A stretch of 64,000 nt of DNA, from positions 2,418,001 through 2,482,000 of the forward strand of contig NC_026658.2 in NCBI RefSeq assembly GCF_000004075.3, read 5' to 3'. The notes below the pieces were generated by a model. That model saw nothing but the letters and a program-made list of their open reading frames with translations, did not search any database and had not been told where the DNA came from. Shown one piece after another: positions 1 through 10,883 of the stretch. The position numbers were made by a program, and so were the translations under genes. This DNA is from Cucumis sativus (lineage: Eukaryota > Streptophyta > Magnoliopsida > Cucurbitales > Cucurbitaceae). How positions within the stretch are numbered: the first letter of the stretch is position 1; every line of letters starts with the position of its first letter.

Positions 1-138
1 GAAAACAGAAGTCACGATTTCCAAAGACTAAATATTAAGTATGAAGTTCATGCAGTAAAACTGGCAAGGAATATTTACATGAATCTTTTATAATAGATTC
101 ATAATTGCATTTACCTTGTAAGAAAGTGATTTACAAGA

Positions 139-195
139 ATCTAAGATAATTAGATTTACCTTTTCATCATCAAAATCCTTCAATTCAGCATGCAG
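139..195 (-). other. Candidate isolated exon, unknown gene
   Basis: On the minus strand a short open stretch reads LHAELKDFDDEK. A possible acceptor (CGCACAG) lies just before it and a possible donor (AAG then GTAAAT) just after. It is acidic and looks like real protein sequence, but it is too short to assign. It lies on the 3' side of the NPR-like pseudogene on the same strand and may be another captured piece or a chance reading frame. Confidence 0.2.
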
Positions 196-479
196 CTGTG
201 CGTGAAAATCATATTAACTAAAAACTTGGTTGTCAATCATAGCTGTTTTGCCCTAAGTAGGATGAGTTATGAACAAAATGCAAGAAATGGGGCCTTTAGA
301 TACCTCAATTATATATTTATTTTTTCAAAAGATCATGATTCAACTCATATCTTGATTCATGTTTTGTAAAACCCCTCTGCCCAGGTTAAACATCAGAAAA
401 TACCATCAGCTAATAATATTGAACTTGTTTGATTTTTTCAACCCTCTAGCAGAGAGAATTAAGACTGTGTTTTGGAAAG

Positions 480-2450
480 TATCGTTTTCATTAGAGCTTG
501 CATTCTTGACTGAAGCCTCTTGGTTCCAAGAGATGGTGTTTCATTCAAGTCAACCTTCAGCAAGTAGCCAGATGGACCCCTTGGCTGGTACAAGGCCAGT
601 ATATGCTATTGCGGAACCTGCATTATCTTCAATCTCCATCGCCACCTTCACCTCGGCAGGGAAAAAAAGGCGAGCTAAGGCCACTGAAACGAAGGAAATA
701 AATTTTGAGTTCTTGATGTGTCATAAAACTACACAAACAGTTGCATTTTATAAGAAATTGTTAGGATCATAAAACCAAAAGAAAATTACAATGCTAAGAA
801 GATAAAATGATGCCATATGTTTCCCATATAAGTAGGCAAAGGAATTAAAACAGGCTAAGTTTGAAATATGAACTTGGCCTAATAAATATTAAACTTGATC
901 AACTGAAATCAATTTGTAGGACTTCCTAAAGTAATATATTGGTCCAGAACCAACCATAGTATCATAATTCACTTTCATGACAGAAAAACCAAAATTTCGA
1001 TGTAGAGCCCAATAATACACGTAGTTCAACTTGAATCATCAAATTTATGGGTAAACTAAACTTATGGCATGTTTGAGAGTGATTATTAAATTAGTACAGT
1101 TACGTTTACTTTTGTTTTTTTTTTGTCTTTAAATTCCACTCTCATACAATAAAATTTGATTTTAAAATTTAAATTATTTAACGCATGCTTCTCACTGATT
1201 TTGAAGTATATGAGAGTTGTGATTTTAGCCTTTTAAAAATTACTCCTAAAATGTATTTCTAAAATGAATCCTAATAACTTAAAATGTTTTGTTAACTTTA
1301 CAAATCACACAAATTGAAAACTAAGTTCATGGATTACAAATTTTTCACCAACAGCAATCAAATACAACAGAATCAATTTTTAACGTTACACAAGGCCATA
1401 ATCAATATCACGATATTACTAGCAAATTAAATAAAAAAAATATAAATGGTGTAAAAAAAAAAAAAAACTTCTAAAAACCAACCTTAACTACTGATTGTAT
1501 TGAAGCTATTTGTTATATATATGTTCACAAAAATTATCTTCATGTTAACACATGGTCTCCAAATCCATGCCAGAACAGACACTTCCTCATATTCCTTTCT
1601 CCAGGAAGTTCAGCATATAATCTTTCCACTCTTTTCCAAAAGCCCATAACCTTGTGACATCTTAGGAAAAGATAAACAAGAAAAACAACGAACTACATGT
1701 TTCAGAGGCCATATGCATTCTTGACGACCTAGACTCTAGAAGCTTAAACACATTGTAGAATTTTCCTTCCTAGAATAGTAATGGCAAAGCAAGACTCGTA
1801 TTAGCTATCTTATGAGGGAAAAATAGGTAAAGATAAATAAATAGGAAGAGAATATCACCTGTATTTTCTAGATAGTCTAGCATTGGAAATCTGAGTTTCC
1901 ATTTCCATGCCACTAGAAAAAGAATTTCTACGCATCTCTCTCTCCAGCACATCAATGCATAGATTCCTGTTCTTTTTGAGTCGTCTCATTATAATCCCTA
2001 GGCCTAGTCAACCTTCGACAGATTGTAACAGCAGCTTGTCCATCAGCTGTAGGTTCTAATGCAGAGGCTCCCTTGTCCAGAAGAGCTACAATGATTTTAG
2101 GATCCTTACACCTTGCTGCAACATGGAGAACAGTTTGTCCTCTAAGGTTGAGATCTGCTAACCCTAGGTTAAGAACCTCCTTAATGATCTTAGGGTCACA
2201 ATAGGCAGTGGCATAATGAAGAGCATAAACATCACCTGTCGGACTATTTCTTCATCAAAATCCAATGCTTTGTGGAGCCTCCTGCATTTTCTACTCACGG
2301 TGCAGATCCACTTCTTCCACAATATCTTGCTCAGTCTCTTGCTGAGATTTCATAGGAGTGATTTAATTTCAGTTGCAATCTCATCAGGAAGCTCTCTCTC
2401 TAGAGACACAGCATCAAGGTCCGACCTTGCGACTCTTTGAATCATTGTAA
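480..2450 (-). pseudogene. NPR3/NPR4-like salicylate receptor pseudogene
   Basis: Seen: the minus strand holds ankyrin and C-terminal segments of the NPR family in several frames. The first block (about 2450 to 1859) reads RVARSDLDAVSLERELPDE, then after frame changes KSQQETEQDIVEEVDLHRE, RRLHKALDFD, DVYALHYATAYCDPK, LHVAARCKDPKIIVALLDKG, ICRRLTRPRDYNE and LCIDVLEREMRRN. It ends in DYLENT at a GT donor after 1859. The second block starts at 683 after TTTCAG; joining the two gives ENT-VALARLFFPAE, then after another frameshift VDLNETP and KRLQSRMQALMKT. The intron sites are therefore preserved although the frame is broken: there are stops, at least three frameshifts, and a deletion between RRLHKALDFDEE and DVYALHYATAYC. 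The BTB half and the last exon are missing. Known: NPR3/4 are salicylic-acid receptors and co-repressors in immunity. This copy should not make a functional protein. NPR3/4 fits better than NPR1 because of the LTRPRDY and CIDVLEREMRRN segments. Confidence 0.8.
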
Positions 2451-2580
2451 TCACCTACTAAGGCTAACAACTGTAAGACTACGATTTAGCGCTTCTTGAC
2501 AGATACGAGAGCCCACAAATCCATTTCTACCCAGCACCAGCAGCTGATCAAATCCACACACCAGGGTCGTGGGGTCTGAA
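2451..2580 (-). pseudogene. Fragment of an NAD(P)-binding Rossmann-fold gene
   Basis: The minus strand reads QLLVLGRNGFVGSRICQEAL followed by NRSLTVVSLSR and a TGA at 2453-2451. This is the N-terminal beta-alpha-beta nucleotide-binding segment of the plant mitochondrial/chloroplast NmrA-like or NDUFA9-like family (Arabidopsis At5g10730/At1g32220 type). In that family the Gly-rich motif is GGNGFVGS; here the first Gly-Gly is Gly-Arg. Only about 40 residues remain. The piece stops abruptly where the NPR-like sequence begins, in the same orientation, so two unrelated gene fragments abut within a few bases. It is almost certainly not functional. Confidence 0.65.
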
Positions 2581-2601
2581 TAATATTGGGGACAAAGGCA
2601 A

Positions 2602-2784
2602 TCACATTGTTCTCAATTTTGTCTCTAGTGCATAGTGAGACCGTAACTGACTACCAATGAACTGAACAACCCTACAGTCAAAATAATCCAAGTTTATAAT
2701 CATCGAGGAAATATTTTCGCTTTGGATTGCTACATTAACAGTGAGCAGTTCGACAATGGGACAACACTTCTGGAAAAAACCCAA
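2602..2784 (-). other. Short open frame, unassigned, upstream of the gene-fragment mosaic
   Basis: An open frame of 60 codons lies just 5' of the Rossmann fragment on the same strand. It contains the stretch CCPIVELLTVNVAIQSE and a second hydrophobic stretch around FDCRVVQFIGSQ. I do not recognise it. It has no upstream coding continuation that I can follow and may be a third captured fragment or noncoding sequence. Confidence 0.2.
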
Positions 2785-3366
2785 CTTGCCAACAAGTCTA
2801 AAACCTCAAACTGAAATTCGACTAACAAAACAGCACAATCCTCCCGTTTCAGCACTCTTTTGGAGCTAATAGGTAGTAACGAACAAAATTAACCCCATAT
2901 AAAAAGCTGAAGGCACAACAGAAACTCAGTGAAATCAGTGAAATCTAAACACCAAACATGTATTTAATATAAATTACAATCCGTCATTCTAAAACAAAAT
3001 TGAGTGGTAAAATGAAATGAACTCACTAAAACTTGGGAACTTGGAAAACGATGATCTCGAATGGATCAACCGTGAAAGAGTCGATTAAGTCATATTTTTA
3101 GAACAAGCATTAATTACAACTTGGGAAACGATGTTCCCACTAGGGTTATTGGCAAAGGAGTAGTGTTCCCCTTCCCACTCAATCTGGCTGGGCTCCAAAT
3201 AGAATGGTTCGAAAGCAGCCAAAGTTGAAAGGCAATGTTCTTATGTATAAAGGGACGTGCATTGACTTGACAATATTCTGGCCTCTAAAACTTTGATTTA
3301 CAGTTTTGAGTCAAGTCAATTATTGAAGGAAGAAGCTAAGAAAGTTACAACCCTTATATTTCTTCT

Positions 3367-3375
3367 TATATATAA
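3367..3375 (+). promoter_or_regulatory. TATA-like sequence before secreted-peptide gene 1
   Basis: TATATATAAG lies 37 bases before the ATG at 3412. It is conserved in copy 2. An alternative TATA-like box, TATAAAG at about 3246, corresponds to a better TATATAAAAGG at 7095-7105 in copy 2 and would give a leader of more than 100 bases. The sequence alone does not decide between them. Confidence 0.35.
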
Positions 3376-3411
3376 GCCACTGAAATCAAGCTTGGTGCTC
3401 CACACAGCGCT

Positions 3412-4055
3412 ATGGCTTCTAGTAATGCTCTATGCAAACTAATAATGCTCATCTTAGTTACCATCCTCTTTGCCTCCAATAATTTTGCCACAAGGAACTT
3501 GCTTTCTATGCCTCATCTCGCTCGTAAGTTACTCTCTTGTATCACATTGAATCTTAATGTTTAAATCTGATGTTTTTTCAGTCAGATTGAAATTATTTTT
3601 AGAGTGTACTTAAAAGTCATTTTAAAATATACTACAAGAAATTTGGAAATACATACTATGTATATAGAATCTAAATCAATTCATATATATTGAAAATGAG
3701 AACTAAACACTTAAAAGGGTGATAACTACTTTAATTTTTAATTTTCTGTTTTTGAAATAATTTTTCAAACTTTTCTTAATTTTCTAACTGTGCGAAAAAT
3801 ATTTGAATACTTAATTAAATTTCACAATATGGAAAAAAGTACTTGCTACTTAAGATTTTATACAAATTATAATAAGAAAAAAAATAGACTTAATAAAAAT
3901 TCAAAAGATGAAATGGTTATCAAACAAGATCAATATAATTGAAAAAGGTAACGTAAAGAAATTGTGGTTGATTTTGATCAGATGTAAATCATGATGAGAT
4001 GACCAATTCTCCACCAACACCACCAAAAGATGGACCATGGGGTGGAAACGTTTGA
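3412..4055 (+). CDS. Small secreted peptide precursor 1 (two exons)
   Basis: Exons 3412-3523 and 3982-4055 join with phase 1 (donor C|GTAAGT, acceptor GATCAG) to encode 61 aa. Residues 1 to about 27 (MASSNALCKLIMLILVTILF plus ASNNFA) look like a signal peptide with hydrophobic core LIMLILVTILFA. A basic-hydrophobic linker TRNLLSMPHL follows, then exon 2 gives HVNHDEMTNSPPTPPKDGPW and ends GGNV. The protein is Cys-poor (one Cys, in the signal peptide), so it is not a cysteine-rich defensin type. The Pro-rich, charged C terminus resembles processed signalling-peptide precursors, but I cannot match it to CLE, CEP, PIP, IDA, RGF or PSY motifs. A near-identical duplicate lies at 7262 and a diverged relative at 11097. 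The start is chosen because the signal peptide begins there. Role in secretion is inferred; receptor and function are unknown. Confidence 0.7.
3719..3931. mobile_element. Intronic MITE-like element, peptide gene 1
   Basis: The intron holds an AT-rich stretch bounded by inverted ends: GGTGATAACTAC on the left and, inverted, ATGGTTATCAAAC on the right. Inner arms are rich in TTTTTGAA on one side and TTCAAAAG on the other. The same element sits at the same place in gene 2 (7576-7864), and a separate copy lies at 10646-10883. This suggests insertion before the tandem duplication. Confidence 0.5.
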
Positions 4056-6760
4056 GGATAACACTGCCTTTCTTTCTTTTCTTTTGTTTTAACTAGACGT
4101 TTCCATAACTTGTTATTTCCATACATCTAAAATAAGAAATGAACTTGAGTGTAGTTGGGATGAACAATATTATCTTCTTTCGAAATATGTATTTGTATGG
4201 TCAAAAGGTGGAAAGCATAGTGGTTCGATGCAAGTTAGGTTGGTTGTACTTGATCGTGGCTTGTTGAATGAAAATTTAAACTTTCAATCTTGTGGATAAA
4301 TATGAATATACTTTTAATTGTTGTTAGTTCATGACGTGGTTATTGTTCAAATTTTTTTATAAAAGGTAGTTTGTGTTTCCATATTATTGTTTTGAGAATT
4401 GATGTTTCAATATATAATATTTTCATCGCATATGAATGTACTCAAGTTTGAAATTTTATAGATAATATATTTTCAAGAATCTATTTAATAATTTACCATA
4501 TCATAATTATATATTGATTGATTCCATATTTGAAAAATCGAGGGCACAATTTTTTAGACAATAAAGAAGTTGTTCATCTTAATGTCAATTGATTTTGAGA
4601 TAAAAACCCAGGTTAACTAATAACCCTTACATTTTCTTTTAAATTGGTTTAAAAGATAGTACTTGTGACCCTTTAAACCTAAAATAATTTTTCTTAAATC
4701 AACACAACCTTTATCGACCAACTAAATAAGAGTTTAAACAAATATTTTAAGATGTTATCGTGGTCTTAAAATATTTTACTATTGAAGTATTTTAAGATTT
4801 TTGTATGTTCTTGTCTTTACCTGAAAAATATTATTAAAAAATGATGAGTAACTCAGCAAATAATTTAGGTTACGAAATTAAATACATACAAATGATTTGT
4901 CATATAACTAGTGGCACGACCTTCATGCTATAGCTTATATTTTACGTTACGACCTTCGTATAGAAGTATTGATACTTAAAGCAATAGAACTAGCACAATA
5001 ATTAGAGAAAAGCTTCGATCTACTAGTCCAAAACACCAAGGTAGCTTGTATGTCGTCCAAAATCGCACCAGAAATTTTTTCCAACCCCTTGAAAATTCTG
5101 TTATTTCTTTCAAGTCATATGGTCCAAATTGCAGCAGAATTTTTCTAAACAATGTATTATTATTATATACACTCGACGTAAAATTTCACTATAAGAAAAA
5201 CAAAATACCTCTATGAACTACCTGTTCTGATCATCTTAAGTGATCACCAATTCAACCAAAAACTTACGTTGGTGGTTGAAAACCAATTTAATTATATATT
5301 ACTAATAATTGATATATAAAAAAAGATATAAGAAACATACCATAGAGCACTTGAATCTCCTTGAAGAAAGTGAAATATATGCGTCTCGATCTAATTGTCG
5401 ACATATTTGTTTCTTTAATACAAACTTCATTTTCCTATGTTATTTGTAATTTTTTCTTTCAACTAGTTAATTTCGAGATAAAAATGGAAATTTATTTAAT
5501 ACAAATAGATCACAAATCTCAAAAGTTTGTGACTAAACTTATACAAACCTTTCGTATATGAAAAAGATCAATTGGTAAAATATAAATTTGATGACATGAG
5601 AGAGAGATTTGTATTTGGAAAAAAGAGTCATAATTTTCAAAGAACTTATGACCAATTCTCTTTTGGGTTCAAATATGAATATTCAAATCCACGTCGCCAT
5701 TATCTTTCACTAAAACCCTAATTAACTATTTATTATTCAATTTTAGTTTTTCTTTATTTACTTTTTTTCAGAAACCCCTACCTATTTTTATTTACTTGGT
5801 TTAGATAAAAATAATAATGAAACTCATCCTGTTAAAAAAAAAAATCAATCAAAAGATAAAGAAAACTTCTAATATTTTTCCTTATTAATTCGTTTCTAAT
5901 TTTTAATATCGTTTACTTCGTAATGACTTTGAGCAAAGTAGTGAAAGATTTATTCATGAAAGTTCTCACATAAGTATATAAATATGATATGTTTTCGAGT
6001 CTCTACGACAATATGTATTTTTTTTTATAATGAAATCTCTCGTAACCATTGTTTTGTTTTACATTCTATGAATATTGTGCATATATAAAACATATTATGA
6101 TATGATATATTTTACACTTTTTCTTTTACTTTATGCAAAATTACTTTATTAACAACAAGATTAGATTTTAAATTAAAATAAATAAAGAATCCAAATAAAC
6201 AATGTGTACACCATATTTAATATTATTAATTTCTACATCCATTTTTTCCACAAGTCGGTCTATAGTTAGACTGATTGAGACAGAACTTGGAGTCCATTAT
6301 TTTGATTTTAGGAAAATAATAATAAATAAAAATGTAAAACAAATGTGTGGTTATTGGTTTTTTCATTTATAATTTGGTCCAAAGAAAAATATATTTGTTC
6401 AATTCTACGTCACTCAACAGAACTTCCAAATTTTCTATTCTATATTCCAAATGCCACATTAATTCAAATGGGTTCTTTTTCAAATCTTCTATTCTGTTTT
6501 CCACATGCCACAATAATTTTCAATTTTTCTAATCTGTTTTCAAACTCCAAAACTCTAACTTGATTGATAGTAGGATATGATGTTTTAGAATATAGGAAAT
6601 GAACCAATTCAACACCGTTTATTCAACTAATTGAAAATAAAAAATTTCTACCATTCATAAATACTTTTCATAGTTGTACTATTTAAAACAATTTTCTTAC
6701 TTAAATAAAACGCAACATGCATTTTAAAGCTTTATTTCTAGTTCATTGTGTTGAAAAGCA
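4056..6760. other. Intergenic part of duplication copy 1
   Basis: AT-rich sequence without a convincing gene on either strand. The segments 4870-5095 and 5620-6560 are shared with copy 2. About 520 bases at 5098-5620 have no partner there. Short frames such as that at 6345-6563 exist in both copies only because the DNA is duplicated. Confidence 0.6.
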
Positions 6761-7094
6761 CAATAGTAACGAACAAAATTAACTCCATATAAAGAACTAA
6801 AGGCACAACAGAAACTCAGTGAAATCTAAACATCGAACATGTATTTAATGTAATTTACAATCCGCCATTCTAAAACAATATTGAGTGGTAAAATGAAATG
6901 AACTCACTAAAACTTGGAAAACGATGATCAAGAATGGATCAACCGCGACTCTTTAAGTCATATTTTTATATAACAAGGATTGGTTACAACTCGGGAAATG
7001 ATGTTCCCACTAGGGTTATTGGAAAAGGAGTAGGGTTCCCAGTCTAAAGAGAATGGTTTGAAAGCAGCCAAAGTTGAAAAGCAATGTCCTTGTG

Positions 7095-7105
7095 TATATA
7101 AAAGG
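7095..7105 (+). promoter_or_regulatory. TATA-like box of secreted-peptide gene 2
   Basis: TATATAAAAGG is a good plant TATA box, about 157 bases before the ATG at 7262. A second TATA-like run (TATATATAAG, near 7220) lies closer to the ATG, as in copy 1. Confidence 0.4.
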
Positions 7106-7261
7106 ACATGTGCATTGACTTGACAATATTCTGGCCTCTGAAACCTTGATTTACAATTTTTGAGTCAAATCAATTATCGAAGGAGGAAGCTAAGAAAGTT
7201 ACAAACCTTATTTCTTCTTATATATAAGCCGTTGAAATCAAGCTTGGTGCTCTACACAGCT

Positions 7262-7997
7262 ATGGCTTCCAATAATGTTCTATGCAAACTAATAATGCTC
7301 ATCTTAGTTACCATCATCTTTGCCTCCAATAATGTTGCCACAAGAAACTTGCTCTCTATGCCTCATCTCGCTAGTAAGTTACTCTCTTGTATCACATTTA
7401 ATGTTGATGTGATATCTTTTGAGCGGGATTGAGATTATATTTTAAGAGTACTTAAAAGTCATTCTAAATATATAGTACAAGAAATTTTGAAAAAGTGCAT
7501 TTTATGTATATAGAATCTAGTATCATTCTAAATCTATATGCATTTTATGTATATAGAATTCAAGAAATTTAAAAAGGTGATAACTATTTTAATTTTCTGT
7601 TTTTGAAATAATTTTTTAAACTTTTCTTAATAATTTTCTAATCTTAATTAAATTTCATAAGAAAAAAACTATCAGTATATAAATTAATTTTCAAATTGTT
7701 ATACGGTTTTTGAAAGTTTGTTTTAATTTGTTTTTAGAATTTGGGTTAAGATGTAAAATTGTACTCTTTTTACTCGAGGTTTTATACAAATTATAATAAA
7801 AAAATGAAAGAAAATAGACTTAACTTCTTAGAAACAAAATTAAAAAACGAAATGGTTATCAAACAAGATCAAAATAATTGTAAAACGCAGCGTAAAGAAA
7901 TTGTTGTTGATTTTGTACAGATGTGAAGCGTGATGAGATTAACAATCCTCCACAAACAGCAGATGATGAACCATGGGATGGAAACATTCGAGTATAA
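7262..7997 (+). CDS. Small secreted peptide precursor 2 (two exons)
   Basis: Exons 7262-7373 and 7921-7997 (donor A|GTAAGT, acceptor TGTACAG) join in phase 1 for 62 aa. The signal peptide (MASNNVLCKLIMLILVTIIF, then ASNNVA) and the linker TRNLLSMPHLA are almost unchanged from gene 1. The exon-2 part has diverged: NVKRDEINNPPQTADDEPWD then GNIRV. P-W-[D/G]-G-N is kept, and the charged and Pro-rich spacer changes. The stop codon has moved so that the tail is two residues longer after GN than in gene 1. The contrast (conserved signal peptide, variable mature part) is typical of duplicated peptide-hormone or effector-like families. An open extension upstream has no ATG (it would need TTG), so MASNN is taken as the start. 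Confidence 0.7.
7576..7864. mobile_element. Intronic MITE-like element, peptide gene 2
   Basis: Same element as at 3719-3931: left end GGTGATAACTATTTT, right end ATGGTTATCAAAC inverted. It is longer than the copy in gene 1, with extra internal sequence near 7680-7790 that contains the inner-arm motif TTTGTTTTAATTTG. Confidence 0.5.
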
Positions 7998-10350
7998 CAC
8001 CGACTTTCTTTCTTTTCTTTTGTTTTAACTAGAATTTCTATGACTTGTTATTTCCATACAATTAAAATAAGAAATTAACTTGGGTGTAGTTGGGATGCAC
8101 TCGTGTGCATCCCAAAATATCTTTTTTCAAAATTTGTATTTGTATAAGCATAGCGGTCATGTGCAAGTTAGGTTGGTGTTGTACTTAATCGTGACTCGTC
8201 GAATGAAAATTTAAACTTTCGATCTTATGAATATACTTTTAATTGTTGTTAGTTCATGACGTGGTTATTGTTCAAAAGTTTAGCGTGACTCAAAAACTAC
8301 GATTACTAATTTCTTGATAGAAGAGACTACTTTTAAAATAAAAGAAAAAAAATCGAGATGAAAGGTAATTTGTGTTTCATATTATTGTTTTCAAAATTGA
8401 TGTTTTGAAGTATAATATTTCGATCGCCCATGAATGCACTCAAGTTTGAAATTTTATAGATAATGTATTTTTAATAATTTATTTAATAATTTATCATATC
8501 TTAATTACTTCAATTATAAATATTAATATATTAATTGATCTCATGCTTGAAAAATGGAGATAACAATGTTTTAAATAATAAAAAGTTGTTTGTTTTAATG
8601 TCAATTGATTTCAAGATAAAAACTTGTGTTAGCTAATAACTTTTATATTTTCTTTTAAATTGGTTTAGATGATTAATTAATTTAGGAGATTAATCCTCAA
8701 TAAATGTGATTGATTGACGAACGTCCTAGATCAACAAACACTTTGTCAAGACCAATTAAATAAAAGTTGATACAAATATTTTAAGATCTTATGATCATGA
8801 TCTTAAAATATTTCACTATCGAGAAGTATTTCTTGTCTCTAATCTGAAAAATGTTATTAAAAAATAGTGAGTAACTCAGCAAATACTTTAGGTTACGTAA
8901 TTACATACAAATGAAACGTCACATAACTAGTGGGACGACCTTTATGTTATAGCTTATAATTTACGTTACGACCTTCATATAGAAGTATTGATACTTAAAG
9001 CAATAGAACTAACATAATAATCAGAGAAAAGCTTCGATCAAATAGTCCAAAACACTGAGGTAGCTTGTATGTGTCCAAAATTGCAGCAGAAATTTTTTCC
9101 AACCCCTTGAAAAAAAGAGTCATAATTTTCAAAGAACTTATGACCAATTAATTCTCTTTTGGGTTCAAATATGAATACATGCTTAAAGGAAGTTGGTGAA
9201 AACTGAAAATTCAAATCCAGGTCGCCATTATCTTTCACTAAAACCCTAATTAACTATTTATTATTCAATTTTAGTTTTTCTTTATTTTATTTTTTTTAGA
9301 AACCCCTACCTATTTTATTTACTTGGTTTAGAAAAGAAATAATTAAACTCATCCCATTAAAAAAAATCAATAAAAGATAAGAAAACTTTAATATTTTTCC
9401 CTTATTAATTTGTTTCTAGTCTTCAATTTTGTTTTCTGAATATTTTTCTTTTTCAAGGTTTTTCATAAAAGGTAATTGGGTTACTTATACGTGGTATTTT
9501 ACTTAGCAAAGTATTGAAAGACTTTTTTTACGAAAGTTATCTCGTAAATATAAACATGATGTGTTTTCGAGTCTCTATACGATAATATGTACTTGTTTTT
9601 TTTTTTTTCTTGTAATGAAATCTCTATAAGTATTGTTATGAACATTGTGCATATAGAACATATTATGATATGATATGCATGAGTAATGTAAGTTGATATT
9701 TTACACTTTTTTTTCAACTTTATGCAAAACTACTTCATTAATAACACGATTAGATTTTAAAGTAAAACAAATAAAGAATCCAAATAAACAATGTGTACAC
9801 CATATTTAATATAATTAATTTCTACATCCATTTTTTCCACAAGTCAGTCTATTGTTAGACTGAGAGAGACAGAACTTGGAGTTCATCATTTTGATTTTAG
9901 GAAAATAATAATAAATAAAAATGTAAAACAAATGTGTGGTTATTGGTTTTTTCATTTATAATTTGGTCCAAAGAAAAATATATTTGTTCAATTCTACATC
10001 ACTCAACAGAACTTCCAAATTTTCTATTCTGTATTCCAAATGCCACATTAATTCAAATGGGTTCTTTTTCAAATCTTTTAATATTCTATTTTCCACATGC
10101 CACAATAATTTTCAATTTTTCTAATCTATATATTTTCCAAATCCAACCACTCTACTTCATGAATAGATGTTTTCAAATATAGGAAAAATGAGAGCCAACT
10201 TATGATAGTTTATCATTAATTAAAGGTAAAACTTATAAATATTTAAAAAATATTTTCAATAATTTTACTGTTAAAAATAATTTTCTTACACATTATTTAT
10301 TTTTAAATGAAAGGCAATAGCTTTATTTCTTCTCCATTGTATTGAAAATA
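7998..10350. other. Intergenic part of duplication copy 2
   Basis: AT-rich sequence matching the 3' flank of peptide gene 1. I see no supported gene. A 66-codon minus-strand frame at 9038-9238 spans the indel junction and has no recognisable motif. Confidence 0.6.
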
Positions 10351-10645
10351 TTTATATCTAAGCTTCTTAGTTAAAATTTTCAAATAAAAATAAACTTTCT
10401 AAACAATTTTTTTTTTAAGTTTTCAAAACTTGCATAAATTTTTTAAAATATTAATCAATAGAAAGTATATGGCAAAATCACCTTAGGCATGAGATAAGTA
10501 TTTATAAACCTAATTTAAATATCAAAAACCAAAAGCTCATTTTTGTTCTTGTAGGTTAGCTCAGAATTTAAATATGAAAAATCACCAAATAAGAAATTAA
10601 AAAATGAGCACAATTTCCAAAAATTAAAAACTAAAAATGAACACT

Positions 10646-10883
10646 CCATTTGGTAACCAATTTTTATTTTTGTTTTTTGCTTTTATTTTTTAAAAACTAA
10701 GCCTATAGACAATATTATTTTCACTTCCAAAGTTTCTTTTTTAATTATTGTCTACCAGTTATTTAAAAAATTAAATCCAAAATTTGAAAGAAAAAAAAAA
10801 TTGGTTAAGAATTCAACTATTACACTCTCCATTTTCAAAAACCAAAAAACTAAAAACTAAATAATTTTTGTTATCAAGAGAAG
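10646..10883. mobile_element. MITE-like element with TTGGTAACC-type inverted ends
   Basis: The left arm starts CATTTGGTAACCAATTTTTA and continues T/G-rich. The right arm, inverted, reads CTTGATAACAAAAATTATTT and continues similarly. It carries no coding sequence. The end motif matches the elements in the introns of peptide genes 1 and 2, so this is a third copy, in the spacer before gene 3. Confidence 0.5.

Larger units (their letters stand above)
2874..6760 (+). repeat. Tandem duplication, copy 1 (about 3.9 kb)
   Basis: This block matches 6764 to about 10350 head to tail. Shared landmarks are the start (AGTAACGAACAAAATTAA), the secreted-peptide gene with its promoter and intron, a segment around 4910-5090 (copy 2: 8935-9105), a segment around 6240-6540 (copy 2: 9840-10130), and the tails near 6720-6760 and 10320-10350. 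Copy 1 carries about 520 bases (roughly 5098-5620) that are absent from copy 2. Confidence 0.85.
6764..10350 (+). repeat. Tandem duplication, copy 2 (about 3.6 kb)
   Basis: Head-to-tail partner of 2874-6760, abutting it directly. It contains peptide gene 2 with a matching promoter, intron and 3' flank. It lacks the extra 520 bases of copy 1: at about 9110 the sequence passes straight from CCAACCCCTTGAAAA to AAGAGTCATAATTTTC. Confidence 0.85.

Noticed and set aside
7160-7261. N-terminal extension of peptide gene 2
   Set aside because: The open frame has no ATG upstream of 7262 (it would start at TTG), and the signal peptide begins at MASNN.
6345-10182. Conserved 60-80 codon frames at 6345-6563 and 9934-10182
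   Set aside because: They occur in both copies only because the DNA is duplicated. Two overlapping frames are open in each copy, and the composition is AT-driven.
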